Source: Melitaea cinxia (lineage: Eukaryota > Arthropoda > Insecta > Lepidoptera > Nymphalidae). From it: 64,000 bases of DNA. The notes below the pieces were generated by a model that made no database searches, was not told the DNA's origin, and saw only the letters and a list, made by a program, of their open reading frames with translations. How positions within the stretch are numbered: the stretch's first letter is position 1; the number at the start of each line of letters is the position of its first letter. The translations under genes were made by a program, and so were the position numbers. Location of the stretch: the NCBI RefSeq assembly GCF_905220565.1, contig NC_059417.1:8046518-8110517 (forward strand). The letters are read 5' to 3'. This document shows, piece after piece, positions 11,301 to 21,479 of this stretch.

Positions 11301-14300
11301 TCAATACGAATGCGTTGCCGGCGCCCTTTAAGATAACTTCGAAACCAATCAACCACTGCTGGAGATATGTTAAGAGAGCGCAGCAGACCTAATAGTAAGT
11401 CAAAGTCAACGGTATTAAACGCATTACTAAAGCCAAGAAAGTGAGTACTGTTGGGCGCTTATTATCCACACCCCATCGTATGTCATCGGTTACCTTCACC
11501 AGAGCTGACATTGTACTATGGCCGGAACGGAAACCGGATTGTAGAGGGTTAAGGATATTGAATTTATTTAGGAAGAGACTAAGCTGGTTATGCACTATTT
11601 TTTCTAAAACTTTTGAAAGGAACAGTAAAATGGAGATAGGACGAAAGTCAGTATACATGGAAGCATTAGGTTTTTTAGGCAGTGGGATAATTTGTGCTTG
11701 CTTCCATGCGTCAGGAAATTCACAGTTAAAAATGGAATGGTTTAGGATATGGGTCAAAATAGGAGTGACAATATCGATTAAAGGAACAATCACAGCACGG
11801 CTAATGTTATCAGCACCGACGGCATTAGAAGCAATAGACAAAATGCTCTTCTTAACATCACAATCAGTGATTTGATTAAAAATAAACGGAGGATAGTCTG
11901 GAATTTGGCAATGAGAAAGAATGTTACTAGTTGATTTTTTAATAGCGCTATCCATAACGTTAGCAGCTGAAAAATGTTGATTGAGGCGTTCAATATCCAC
12001 GTTATTTAAAGGAGTACTATGAGATGTTTTGCCAATTCCAATTGTTTTCAGAAACTTCCATGTTTTTGCTGGGTCGCCGTTTTCGACTGATTTGTGAATG
12101 TGGCGTCTCTGTGCATCTCTACACAATGTATTGCAGCGATTTCTGATCCTGATGTATTTTGTACGGTTATCCTCAGTAGCTTGACATTTATAACGATTTT
12201 TGTAGAAACTCTTTTTTGCAATTACTGCTCTTATGTTATCGGTTAACCATGGTGCAGGAAGGTGTTTCATTTTAAGTGGTCTTACAGGCGCATGTTTATC
12301 ATACAATTTAATCAAAAGTGAATTAAAAATATCGATCTTATTATTAACTGAAGTAGCTTCAGCGACTACCGACCAATCAACCTGACGAGCATCATCACAG
12401 AGACGGTTATTATCCATTCCACCAAAACTACGCTGCATAAGGATTTTCGACTTTGCCTTGACGGGACGAACTTTGTAGGAAAGAAAGATAAGATCGTGAT
12501 AAGAGAAGGCATCAACAGGACACTGACCAAACCTATAAACACGATCTAATGAAGAAACCATGATCAAATCCAAAAGTGATGGCGTGGAATTTGGAAAATT
12601 ATGGGTGGCTGCTAGTGACAAGATATGCATGTTGCAAGACTCAACTGCAGATAACAAACGTTTACTACGAGTATCGTCTTTGAGTAAGCAGTTGTTAAAG
12701 TCACCCATAATTATTGTATGGTCATAAGCTGTAGAAAAATTTTCTAAAGTTGATTCAAAGGTGTGAAAATAGTTTACGAGAAGTGATGGGTTATAGAAGA
12801 CTCCAAGAAGGATTTTAGTATGGGACATAGTCACTTCAATTAGTAAATGTTCTGCAGAATCCACAGGAGGGGGCTGGCTGGACGAGCTGATTATAGAAAA
12901 AGGAATATAGGAGCGCAGATAAATAGCTACGCCGCCACCCCCCTTACCGGTGCGATCATTGCGAATTAATTGAAAACCTGGAAGGGAAAAAGAAGTTGAA
13001 GGTAAAAAAGGTTTAAGCCAAGTTTCAGATACCATAATTGCATGAATTTTAGTGGAATCAAACAACGCAAGCATATCGGGATAGTGTGCCGGAATGCTTT
13101 GTGCATTGATATGTGCGACGTTAAAATGTTGTTTACAGTTCGAGAAATATGAGTCGAGAGTAACATTAAGTGGTTGATTTGATGAGCTGCAAAAACTATC
13201 ATCACTACTAGAAGAATTGCTTGAAGATAGAGATAAGAATAATTCACTGTCAATGCTATTCACTGTTAATGTTATTCTGGGACGGCATTTAAAAAAATAT
13301 ATAAATAACAATAATAATAATAATAATTAAAAAAAAATAAAAAGAAAAAATATACTAGATCGTTCAATAAGTCCCGAGACTAACCTGGAAATGGCGCATA
13401 TATTAAAAACTCTTTTGATTTTTAAAAAGTACTGGCTATCAACACAAGAATATGTGTCAAATTTTTAAAAATGGAACAATAAAATTATTGATTTTGAAAT
13501 ATTTTTATTATACAAACGCGGTCGCATGGACACCAATGATGGGGAACGCTCAGGTCGTCCAAATGAAGCAGTGACTCAACAAAATATCAACCAAGTCCTC
13601 AAAATCGTATTGGAAGATCGGAAGGTAAAAGTGCGAGAGATAGCCGAGATAGTGAAGATTTCAGCTGGTAGTGTTTTCACTATTTTACATAAAAATTTGG
13701 CCATGAAAAAGCTTTTTTCTAAGTGGGTGCCGCGTTTGCTTACAACTAATCAAAAGGAACAACGTATCAATGATTCAGAGCGATGTTTGGCGCTGATGAA
13801 TCATAATAAAAAGGATTTTTTACGTCGGTATGTAACAATGGATGAAACCTGGATATACCATTTCACTTCGGAAGCCAATCGGCAGGCAGCGGAGTGGAGA
13901 GCGGCTGGTGAAAGCCGCCCGAAGCGTCCAAAGACTCAGAAATCGGCCGGTAAGGTTATGGCGTCTATATTTTGGGATGCGCATGGAATACTTTTCATCG
14001 ACTACCTTGAAAAGGGGCAAAATATAAATAGTGACTATTACACGTGCTTATTGGAGCGATTGAAGTACGAAATTGCGGATAAACGGCCTCACATGAACAA
14101 AAAGAAAGTGGTGTTTCACCAGGACAACGCGCCTTGTCACAAGTCCGTGAGAACGATGGCCAAAATTAACGAATTGGGCTTCGAATTGCTTCCTCATCCC
14201 CCTTATTCGCCTGACTTGGCCCCCAGCGATTACTGGCTGTTTGCAGACCTCAAAAAAATGCTTCAGGGTAAGAAATTTGACTCAAATAGTGAAGTTATCG

Positions 14301-17300
14301 CAGCAACGGAGGCTTATTTTGAAGCCAAAGACAAATCGTTCTACACACATGGGATAGAAAAGTTAGAAAAGCGTTGGAGGGACTGTATCGCTCTTGGAGG
14401 AGACTATGTTGATGAATAAAAATAAATTTTATAAAAAAGACCTTTTTTTAGTACTTAGTCTCGGGACTTATTGAACCACGTGTTATATATAATAAATAAC
14501 CCCAAAATATAATATACACAATATATCAAATATATATTATATAAAATATACAATATAAATAATATATACTATTATATATAGAAGCTAAGCTATGTATGAA
14601 ACAAATTAATTAATTTATTATGGCTTAAAAATATGAGATGATAAGGTAATAGGTTACTTATTATATCACTAACCCTTAATACTACAAAATGCTTGCTTGA
14701 TTATGTTTAAGTTAGTTCGTATTTTATAATATTTGAAAATACTTTTCTATCTCAGGATGTATTGATTCACTTTGAATATAACAACGTCGTATTTTTATTA
14801 TCATAACTTACTTGAAAAGCAATAATCCCGTAAGCAACAAGAAAATCCTTGAGGCTGGGAACGTATGTGAGAACTCCACCGGAAGAGGGGGGCGAGGTAT
14901 CGTCGAGAACGATGCAGGTCCACGTGCACACTGCCACTGTTGTTACTATTAAAACGGACGTCAGCGCTAAGGGCCTGCAGAGGAAACAGACGACGCATTG
15001 GCGCAACGGTCACAGCACTGGCCTATGACTATTGCGCTGGCGTTTGCGGGTTCGATCCCCGTACTAGGCAGGCATATCTATATATTTTTTGGCCTATACA
15101 GATGTTTGCCGTGGTCTGTGCTTGTTATTTATGTGTTTCCGGATCCAAGACACAGATGTAAATAGGTACTAGTGTAGGCATTAATTTATTTATTTATAAC
15201 TGCTTAGAACAAATATAGGTAGAGATTAAGAGCAGGCTTATTTAAAACAGATTAAAATAGACAAAAAATAGTTGTCGCTTAATTGCAACATAAATATTGT
15301 GAAAATTGAGAAAGAGCTAGAAATAAAGATCCAATTGCATTTTGTTGAGGTAGGGCACAGCCGTAAATATCCTGTTCAAAATCAGGAGCAGGTCACCGGT
15401 TACCATCAGGTAGATCGTGAGCTTGTTGGCAGCCCTAATTGTATAAAAAATATAGGTAGAAAGGTTGAAACTTATTTGCTACTACACTGGGATTAGTGTG
15501 TGAAAAAGACAAGGTAAACTAAAAATGGCGGTATAAAAAAACAGTGTGTAACAAGCACGTCTCATCACATCAGCCTATCGCAGTCCACTACTGGACATAG
15601 GCCTCCACAAGTTCACACCAAAAATGGCGTGAACTCATGTGTTTTGCCAATAGTCACCACGCTGGGCAGGCGGGTTGGTGACCGCAAGGCTGGCTTTGTC
15701 GTACCGAAGACGCTGCTGCCCGTCTTCGGCCTGTGTATACCAGCAGTTGGATAGTTATCCCGCCATCGGTCGGCTTTTTAAGTTCCAAGGTAGTAGTGGA
15801 ACTGTGTTATCCCTTAGTCGCCTCTTATGATACCCATGGGAAGAGAGGGGGTGGCTATATTCTTTAATGCCGTAACCACACAGCAACAACAAACACGTCT
15901 GAAATAAGCTAATCATGTATATCATAGTATAAAGTTGAGGAAGTTGGTTGTAGGTTGCACGTAACCTGGAATACAATATTTTGTCGTAATCAGATGTTTA
16001 TGTGTATGATGTGTACGTGCTCTCTAAGTATTATAAAATTTGTCAATAGGGACAAACACCCATATAAGAATGAAAGTTTGCGAAGAAAAGGTTACTTTAA
16101 ACGGATTAAAATTTTGAGTCATACACTTGACCAGTTTTAGACAAAGACCACAGTTGGAAAAACAAATATGAGCACAATATTTTTTGCAAAAGTACACGTG
16201 AATAATCGCAAAAAATTAAACTTTCTTTTCGTTTTTGCTTTGAAATATGACACCCAAACATGGTAGGCTGTACATGGAACCATTAAGGAATTCCTGTAGT
16301 AAGTCTTTACGTCAAGGACATAAAAGCATTACCCTTGACAAGTTTTAAACATTCTGCCAGTACCTAACCAAAAGTATATAGCGAGGGTTAAGCTTACTTC
16401 ATGTCCTTCGGCGAGCCTAGCCACATGACAGGGCACAGCAGCAGACCGATCATTATCATCCAGATGCAGTAGGATACTGCCACCTCCCCTCCCGTGATTT
16501 TCCACCAGAACAACTGCATACTTTGGGACGCTGTAGATTTTATTCACTTATATAAAGAAAGAAAGGAAAAATACAAGTAATTTGAAAAACAGTGTCAAAC
16601 AATGTATAGTTTAACAGTACACTGAAGTATTATATAGTTACTATCATCAATACTGTACACGCGTACTCTCATTTTTTGCACGAATATAATACTCATCTTG
16701 AGGCCTACTTAACTTACTAATAGCTTAAAGAGATAAGGCGTTGTTTTAGAGTAAACTACCCAGGTGGTACATTTACTTTGACATTTTCAGCAATTTTTAT
16801 AGTATTTCAATTATTCATATACCTAAACCTCATAAATCACTCTGTCTTTTCGAGAAAATTTAATGGTAATGCGGTCATTACTTTTTGATTTTAATCAAAA
16901 ACAGGCAGACATACATATGCCAGGGTAGCGACTTTGTTTTATAATATGAAGCGAAAAAAATGAAAGAATTTTTCTAACCAAAAATAAAATTAGGTATTCC
17001 AGCTCCAAAAACCGTCGCGTCTATAAGGAACGTTACCACCGTCTTTGCTTTCATGCCGAAGGCTAGCTCGGCAATGGCTGCGTAGGGAAACCTGTAAAAC
17101 AATGTAAAACTTTTAAAATCGACCTACAAATAACACGTAATTCTACTTAAGCTAAAAACCTGACCTGATCTAGTGTCTAACCTAATAGATGTATTTCATG
17201 GAAAAATAGAAATAAATATACTCAAGCTTACGTGTAGGAATTAATGACATAAATTCAGCCTATATACATCTTACTACTGGTCTAATGCCTTCTCCATATA

Positions 17301-19262
17301 GAACTAGAACTGAGGCTCAATCCATCGTGGTGCTTCTCTGTGGGCTGGAAAATAATTTCCCTACTATGAGTAATGACCGATATCAGATGTTTGGTTCCGA
17401 AGGCTTTACTTGTTCCACATACAATGGTGGGGAGTCTCATGATGACATATTAGAAACCATCACCAAACCAGAACACTACTAAAAATAGCTGCTCCGATCT
17501 AAGAATCGAACTGACTATACAATTAGTATTATGCAATAACTATTTCTGGTTTTGTTTTAAATAACAAAATAAAAACTATGTTTATCATTAAAAACCACAG
17601 ACATTGTTCTAAATACTTAATCCATGATCTAGTAACCTGATGGCATAGTTCGCTACTTAGCGGTAATACTGTATCATATTTTACAACGCAAGTTAATTTC
17701 TTTTTATTAAGTTCTTACTTTAAATTTTACTATGTTGCGTGCAACAATGTATATAAAAATATATACTTTTACGTAAATATGACATTTCTAAACTCCCAGC
17801 ATTTCATGTCACCACAAGTCAGTCTGGTCACTCAGGTCGTGGTCTATCTGGAGTCTCAAAATGACAATCGCATTAATTCCTTTTCAAGTCCCGTGAAAGT
17901 AAAAGTATCGTCAAACTATAAAAATAATTATATAACAATAACCTGATTTTCTCCCTTATATCTGGTGATATTTCGTGCGCTAGAAGCCAACTCCTTCCCA
18001 GCAACACCGCTGTGTAGAGTTGCAGCGCGAAAACTGATATCACTAGAGGTATTCCATATATACCTGTAAATTATGATAATAATTATCAGTTAGTAATTTT
18101 TAAATAGAGAAAATTGTCCGTGAACTCGAATGTTAATATGAATTGAAACTAGTATTTTTTTTATTAGCTATTTAGCTGACGTCAATACCCTATGCCTAAG
18201 CGTCTTTTCTACAGTAAATTCAAAGTTTATCAATTACTATATTTGCGCCCAACGGTGGTGTTTGTTTCGTATTACATATACGTTATCGTTCATCTTTTCC
18301 GTATCCATTAAACTACCCTTTATTAGATATTATATAGATCTTCCAATTTCCAGTTTTTAAGTTGTACATAGATCACTTTTCAAATTTTTTATACAATTTT
18401 AATACAAAATATAACACTGTCGCCATCGAAACAAAGATGGATATACAGTGTCGCGTTTTTTCCAGACCAGCGATTAAAGACTAACATTTCTGCAGTAAAG
18501 TTCAGTGCTTACATTGTATTGCCATATCGCTTACCATTACATGAACATAAGCGGATTAAGGGGCGCAGTAATACTTTTTCTACCGTTCTTGTTTTGAAAT
18601 AGAATACCAACCGTGATACTCAGGTACAATGTGGCGTTCTACAGGCAGAGGAATTTTCATAATCGGTTCAGTCGTTTCAGAGATAAGCCCCGACAATACT
18701 AAAAACAAATTCTACCTACTTATAAATAACGTATAACAACTAATTGCTTTTCTTAGTACCGCGATGTCAAACAAGCGTAAGGTGGTGGTGGTGGTAAAAT
18801 GGTAGACCATTACCTACGTACTGTTTCCAAGCTCTCGCAAGCGAAAACAGTGCGTAGATAATAAGCACCTGCAATACCTGGAGCATTACAAGTGCGTTGC
18901 CGAGCCTGTCTCCGATCTTTCCTTAGAGAACAACATTAACTGTGGTCTTCTGTAAGTTTCAGTTCGTGTTTTGATATGTGCCCCAACGAAAACTATTACC
19001 TGTATCCAATTTGTTTTCTTACCCAATTCAATTTATAGATATTATATCTACACTTGTTAGATGAAATGGAAAACTTACCGCAGGAAATGATACTCTTCGG
19101 CAGTGCGACAACAGGGAATACGCCGAACAGGTCCACAATACACAACACAGTGAACAGTACACTCAGCCCACCGGTCGTTTCACCGGCCGTGTAGCGATCG
19201 TGGAACATCATCACGGTTGTCGCTTTCGTTGCTGGGACATTATTGAGATTGTTCGGCGGCAT
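7779..19262 (-). CDS. Amino-acid transporter, AAAP (SLC32/36/38-like) family, 8 coding exons
   Basis: Spliced CDS on the minus strand: 19262-19079, 18063-17943, 17091-16979, 16530-16398, 14974-14812, 9631-9463, 8892-8767, 8341-7779. These total 1572 nt, i.e. 523 residues plus TAA, and all seven introns are GT-AG with matching phases. The protein has a short cytosolic N-terminus (about 32 residues), then a run of hydrophobic segments typical of the roughly 11-TM AAAP fold. Family-like signatures include ALPKSIISCG at the end of the first membrane segment, FGAGIPN, WLGSPKDMK, AYGIIAFQFDIHP and SVPRFDLVMGLIG. A hydrophilic loop of roughly 85 residues precedes the last membrane segment. The known family role is proton- or ion-coupled transport of amino acids across plasma, vesicle or lysosome membranes; the substrate cannot be read from the sequence. 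Closest subfamily (mahogany/VGAT-like) is only an impression. Confidence 0.9.
8767..8892 (-). CDS. AAAP transporter exon 7
   Basis: 126 nt, acceptor 'ctatgtag', donor 'ctagag|gtaaca'. Encodes MPPSITLCVVALLVTLQLC, a membrane segment, then the loop SNSALFQHVEDIFKIPR. Confidence 0.85.
9030..9388 (-). repeat. Copy of the TIR repeat seen at 1683-6660, in intron 6
   Basis: The right end at 9344-9388 matches the terminal repeat at 1683-1726 (inverted) and 6613-6660. The body is the reverse of the 'gtaagcgattaccgtag' repeat. The left terminal repeat is not found, so the copy is truncated there. Confidence 0.6.
9463..9631 (-). CDS. AAAP transporter exon 6
   Basis: 169 nt, acceptor 'gtcactag', donor 'caag|gtatta'. 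Begins FDIHPMLLTLQVDMKDS, which follows AYGIIAFQ in AAAP proteins, and continues with the membrane segment FMITGFMFTVTSLLAA. Confidence 0.85.
10136..10237. repeat. (CATA)n microsatellite
   Basis: About 100 bp of nearly uninterrupted tetranucleotide 'cata' units, lying in the 3' region of the LINE. Confidence 0.95.
10322..13311 (-). pseudogene. LINE endonuclease-reverse transcriptase (ORF2), one frameshift and one stop
   Basis: Endonuclease motifs in order: HINAQSIP, SETWL, GGGGVAIYLR, MGDFN and SLLDLIM. RT motifs: WKQAQIIPLPKKP, DFRPISIL, LQSGFRSGHST, then FSNAFN after a frameshift near 11442, GVSQGGVLSTLLFSLYIN, and catalytic YADD near 11175. At about 10702 a TAA falls between LERL and NIAIRF, where CAA would restore the normal residue. 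The C-terminal region ends with the usual 'SVQAVQLWNALP' motif. The left-most visible codon is TTG and no ATG occurs for about 80 codons, so the original start is unknown. Only two lesions make it a young pseudogene. Confidence 0.85.
13355..14483 (+). mobile_element. Mariner transposon with TIRs and TA duplication
   Basis: Inverted ends share 'ttcaataagtcccgagacta' (left 13363-, right ending 14475), each preceded by eight more terminal bases. TA dinucleotides flank both ends (13353-13354 and 14484-14485), the mariner target duplication. The 1129-bp element is the right length for a mariner and carries one transposase frame. It lies in intron 5 of the transporter, on the opposite strand, right beside the LINE. 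Confidence 0.9.
13526..14419 (+). CDS. Mariner transposase (DD34D), N-terminus short
   Basis: 297 codons without a stop from ATG to TAA. The second helix-turn-helix region ('KVREIAEIVKISAGSVFTIL') and linker WVPRLLT are present. The catalytic triad is complete: D in MDETW, D in HQDNAPCH, and D in YSPDLAPSDYW 34 residues later, the mariner DD34D signature. Known mariner transposases are about 345 residues. The frame upstream of this ATG reads 'YKRGR', matching the usual 'FKRGR' of the family, but the preceding ~45 codons are disrupted, so the first DNA-binding helix-turn-helix is lost or frameshifted. The enzyme is therefore probably inactive despite its intact catalytic domain. Confidence 0.85.
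   Translation: MDTNDGERSGRPNEAVTQQNINQVLKIVLEDRKVKVREIAEIVKISAGSVFTILHKNLAMKKLFSKWVPRLLTTNQKEQRINDSERCLALMNHNKKDFLRRYVTMDETWIYHFTSEANRQAAEWRAAGESRPKRPKTQKSAGKVMASIFWDAHGILFIDYLEKGQNINSDYYTCLLERLKYEIADKRPHMNKKKVVFHQDNAPCHKSVRTMAKINELGFELLPHPPYSPDLAPSDYWLFADLKKMLQGKKFDSNSEVIAATEAYFEAKDKSFYTHGIEKLEKRWRDCIALGGDYVDE
14812..14974 (-). CDS. AAAP transporter exon 5
   Basis: 163 nt, acceptor 'cctctgcag', donor 'caa|gtaagt'. Begins PLALTSVLIVTTVAV (membrane segment), has an acidic/serine loop and ends AYGIIAFQ. A SINE begins about 24 bp upstream of the acceptor. Confidence 0.85.
14998..15165 (+). mobile_element. tRNA-derived SINE
   Basis: Starts with an A-box-like 'tggcgcaacggtcac' and has a B box 'ggttcgatcccc' at about 15051-15062, the internal Pol III promoter arrangement of lepidopteran tRNA-derived SINEs. 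It continues with the typical 'tgtgcttgttatttatgtg' tail region. It lies in intron 4, antisense to the transporter. Confidence 0.75.
15340..15440. repeat. Fragment of the 'ctcacctgatggtaag' TIR repeat
   Basis: 'gaggtagggcacagc' and 'accggttaccatcaggtag' are pieces of the repeat body at 1727-1855 and 6459-6612, in reverse orientation and rearranged. Confidence 0.5.
15563..15887 (-). mobile_element. RTE-tailed non-autonomous retroelement, copy 1
   Basis: About 325 bp between a 'catcacatcagcct' 3' end (left) and a 'gtaaccacacag' 5' end (right). It is flanked by a 13-bp duplication with one mismatch (15550-15562 'aacaagcacgtct', 15888-15900). The 3' part encodes on the minus strand the QQWTAIG-type C-terminus of RTE reverse transcriptases. 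Located in intron 4. Confidence 0.75.
16398..16530 (-). CDS. AAAP transporter exon 4
   Basis: 133 nt, acceptor 'atctacag', donor 'atgaa|gtaagc'. Encodes ASQSMQLFWWKITGGEVAVS through a membrane segment to the WLGSPKDMK motif, whose lysine codon is split by intron 4. Confidence 0.85.
16979..17091 (-). CDS. AAAP transporter exon 3
   Basis: 113 nt, acceptor 'ttttacag', donor 'ttttg|gttaga' (non-consensus but GT). Encodes FPYAAIAELAFGMKAKTVV and the start of the next membrane segment, ending GAGIPNFIF. Confidence 0.85.
17260..17520. repeat. Diverged lepidopteran interspersed repeat ('cagcct..ctactggtctaatgcc' family)
   Basis: Contains 'ctactggtctaatgcc', 'ccatcgtggtgcttctctg' and 'gctccgatctaagaatcgaac', matching in order a common lepidopteran repeat. 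A shorter relative lies at 44885-45010. Located between exons 2 and 3 of the transporter. Confidence 0.45.
17943..18063 (-). CDS. AAAP transporter exon 2
   Basis: 121 nt, acceptor 'ttacag', donor 'cag|gttatt'. It adds the second membrane segment (IPLVISVFALQLYTAVLLG) and the following loop ending REKIR, which joins FPYAAIAELAFG in the next exon. Confidence 0.85.
18770..18965. repeat. Diverged fragment of the TIR repeat body
   Basis: 'acctgcaatacctggagcat..caagtgcgttgccgagcctg' and 'gtggtcttctgtaag' correspond to the body of the 1683-6660 repeat. Located in intron 1 of the transporter. Confidence 0.45.
19079..19262 (-). CDS. AAAP transporter exon 1 (coding part)
   Basis: Starts ATG (MPPNNLNNV) and encodes residues 1-61 plus one base. 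It covers the cytosolic N-terminus and first membrane segment. The donor is 'tgcg|gtaagt'. Immediately upstream is 'tttcag|atcaaaATG', so an upstream non-coding exon may splice in at 19268. Confidence 0.85.
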
Positions 19263-19271
19263 TTTGATCTG

Positions 19272-20751
19272 AAATATTTGAGTACTAACTGTACACCGCG
19301 GTTACACCCGCGTTATTTCAAGGAAATTAGGAACTTCGTTCCAAAAAACGTACAAAAATATTATATAGCCTATAGTCTTCCTCGGTAAATGAACTAGCGA
19401 TCGTTTTCGGTCTATATTTGTTACACGATAAATAATTATTGACATAGAATATTCTAAAACCTTCTCCGAAACACGTTGCATCTTACGGTATAACTATTAT
19501 TCCGATCGGTTCGGTAGTTTTCCCAGTATAATCAAACAAAAAAACAGGCTATCAATTTTTTAATATATATAAATAAAGAAGATTTAGTTTAATTTTATAT
19601 TTATTAAACTAAAATTGAAGTTAATCAAAATTCAAATTTGAATATATTTAAAATAAATATAAAATAAATTTTAAATTTTAAATCCATTTGAATCTAAAAT
19701 TTGCTAATGACATGAATAATGAACACAAATTCAATTTTATCAAAAAAACATTGTCCAAACAGTCTAACTCAAATACGTCAGTAAAAAGTCTTGTATCGTC
19801 TATAAATCGTCTATAAAAGCTTATATCAAAAACATTATTTACAAACGTGGTCTTTAAAATTTTTTTAACATATTATCACATTCCTTGATAGATATCGAAC
19901 ATTGTTTCACCATTTTACATCAACATAAATAAACCTGTTTCTACCCAAATATATAAGTAGCTATATATTAGTTTCGCATCGCGGTTTCTCCTGGGTAATT
20001 TAAAAGTATTTTAAAAGTATTAGTTTGGATCTCCGGGTGTCACCTACCAAAGTTTCGTTATAATTAGTTCAGTAGTTTTTGTATGAAAGGGTTATTACCT
20101 TATTATCCCTATTATCCATCTATTCAACCATTCTCACAAACTTTGGTATTTACAATATTATTAAGACATTACGTGGTATGTCCGGCAATAAACGATATGC
20201 GATGTTGGACTCCTTTTAACTACGTTCCTTTAAATGGATGAAGTTTCCTATAAAACCTATCAGCAACTTATGTGCAAGAAAATCTATATTAGTAACAGAA
20301 GAAACAGGGCCTTAGTGTCATGATGTCGAGTAGCAATGAATGCGAGTGTAGTCGCGCAAGATTAAATATGTATTTTTTTTTTCATTTTACACTAGTTTTT
20401 AAGAAATGTGGTCGGGAATTTGATATCGGTTCCCACGATTTTTTATAAGGATACTACAAAAAAATCAAAGATACTAGATACTCAATTTGTAATGAAATAT
20501 TGTTGCGTAACGTTATTGAAGCATAACGCGTATGTTTAAGATAATTTCCTGCTGTGCGTTACCTAAATGAAATTTGAATTAATATTCCTCAAAATTGATA
20601 CATATGTAAATTTATTGCCACGTGCCAGAATATTTTAATTATATTAACATTCATTTACAAACAATTAAAGTGTGCCTAAAACACATAAAATCAAATAATC
20701 TGTTAACTGGTTTTGGTTTATATGATAAGTCTTTTATACTTATATTATAAC

Positions 20752-20754
<3 letters not shown>
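19272..20754. other. No gene seen; upstream of the transporter's first coding exon
   Basis: AT-rich sequence without convincing frames. The transporter's promoter or 5' UTR exon should lie here or further right on the minus strand, but I cannot place it. Confidence 0.4.

Positions 20755-20805
<51 letters not shown>
20755..20805. repeat. (TA)n microsatellite
   Basis: About 50 bp of alternating TA. Confidence 0.95.
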
Positions 20806-20807
<2 letters not shown>

Positions 20808-20867
20808 CGGAGTTATTCGCAGTCTTGAATCATTTTGGATTCAATCTCGGCTTTTTACTTTTAACCG

Positions 20868-21290
20868 ACTTCAAAAAAAGGAGGAGGTTACTCAATTCGA
20901 CCGTATATATGTTTTTTTTATGTATGTTCGGGGATAACTCTGTCGTTTATGAACCGATTTCGATAATTCTTTTTTTGTTGGTTAGGAGATATCCCTAGTT
21001 TGGTACCATGATAAGGAAACCAGAATCTGATGATGGAATCCCAGAGAAATCGAGGGAAACTTTCGAAAATCCGCATAACTTTTTACTGGGTGTACCGATT
21101 TTGCTAATTTTTAAATTTAATCGAAAGTCGATGTTTATCATGTGTTCATATTTAAATTTCATCGAGATCTGATTACAACTTTTGGAGTAATCTTTGATAA
21201 TGCGTATTTAGGTACTTGACATATTTTTTCGTCTACCTACGTTGTATTACTTGTCTATATAATTGAAGTCGGTTTTTCTTCGTTTGCCTG
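20868..21290 (+). repeat. Interspersed element bounded by 'aaccgacttca' inverted ends
   Basis: Begins 'taaccgacttcaaaaaaag' and ends 'attgaagtcggtttttcttcg', so its ends are short inverted repeats. Internal phrases 'ggagatatcc..agtttggtaccatgat' and 'cataactttttactgggtgta' recur at 57535-58000, 37770-38125 and, reversed, at 43395-43560. A further inverted piece of the same end lies at about 21405-21455. No protein frame. Confidence 0.6.
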
Positions 21291-21479
21291 CAAACACAAT
21301 TATTAAAATATTTGTCTGTTAGCATAACTGACTTTTTCATAAATATTATACTAAGCAAGTTTAAAGGTATTATCTTTTTGATTTCTTAAAAACTATTCAT
21401 GATATAATTGTGTTTGCTCGCGTACGAAAAAAACCAACTTCCATTACATCGACCAGTAATATGACGTATCTACTATATT

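Larger units (their letters stand above)
9833..13311 (-). mobile_element. CR1/Jockey-group LINE, nearly intact ORF2, in intron 5 of the transporter
   Basis: Minus-strand non-LTR retrotransposon. The frame from 13311 to about 11440 carries the AP-type endonuclease and the start of reverse transcriptase; 11440-10703 carries the rest of RT including YADD; 10675-10322 is the C-terminal domain. The 3' UTR appears to run to about 9833, because the 'tacaaaggcggtcttatcgctta' type sequence near 9910 recurs at 46700-46800 as a separate fragment. A (CATA)n repeat at 10136-10237 lies inside this 3' region. The 5' end is unclear: no duplication could be found. Confidence 0.75.
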
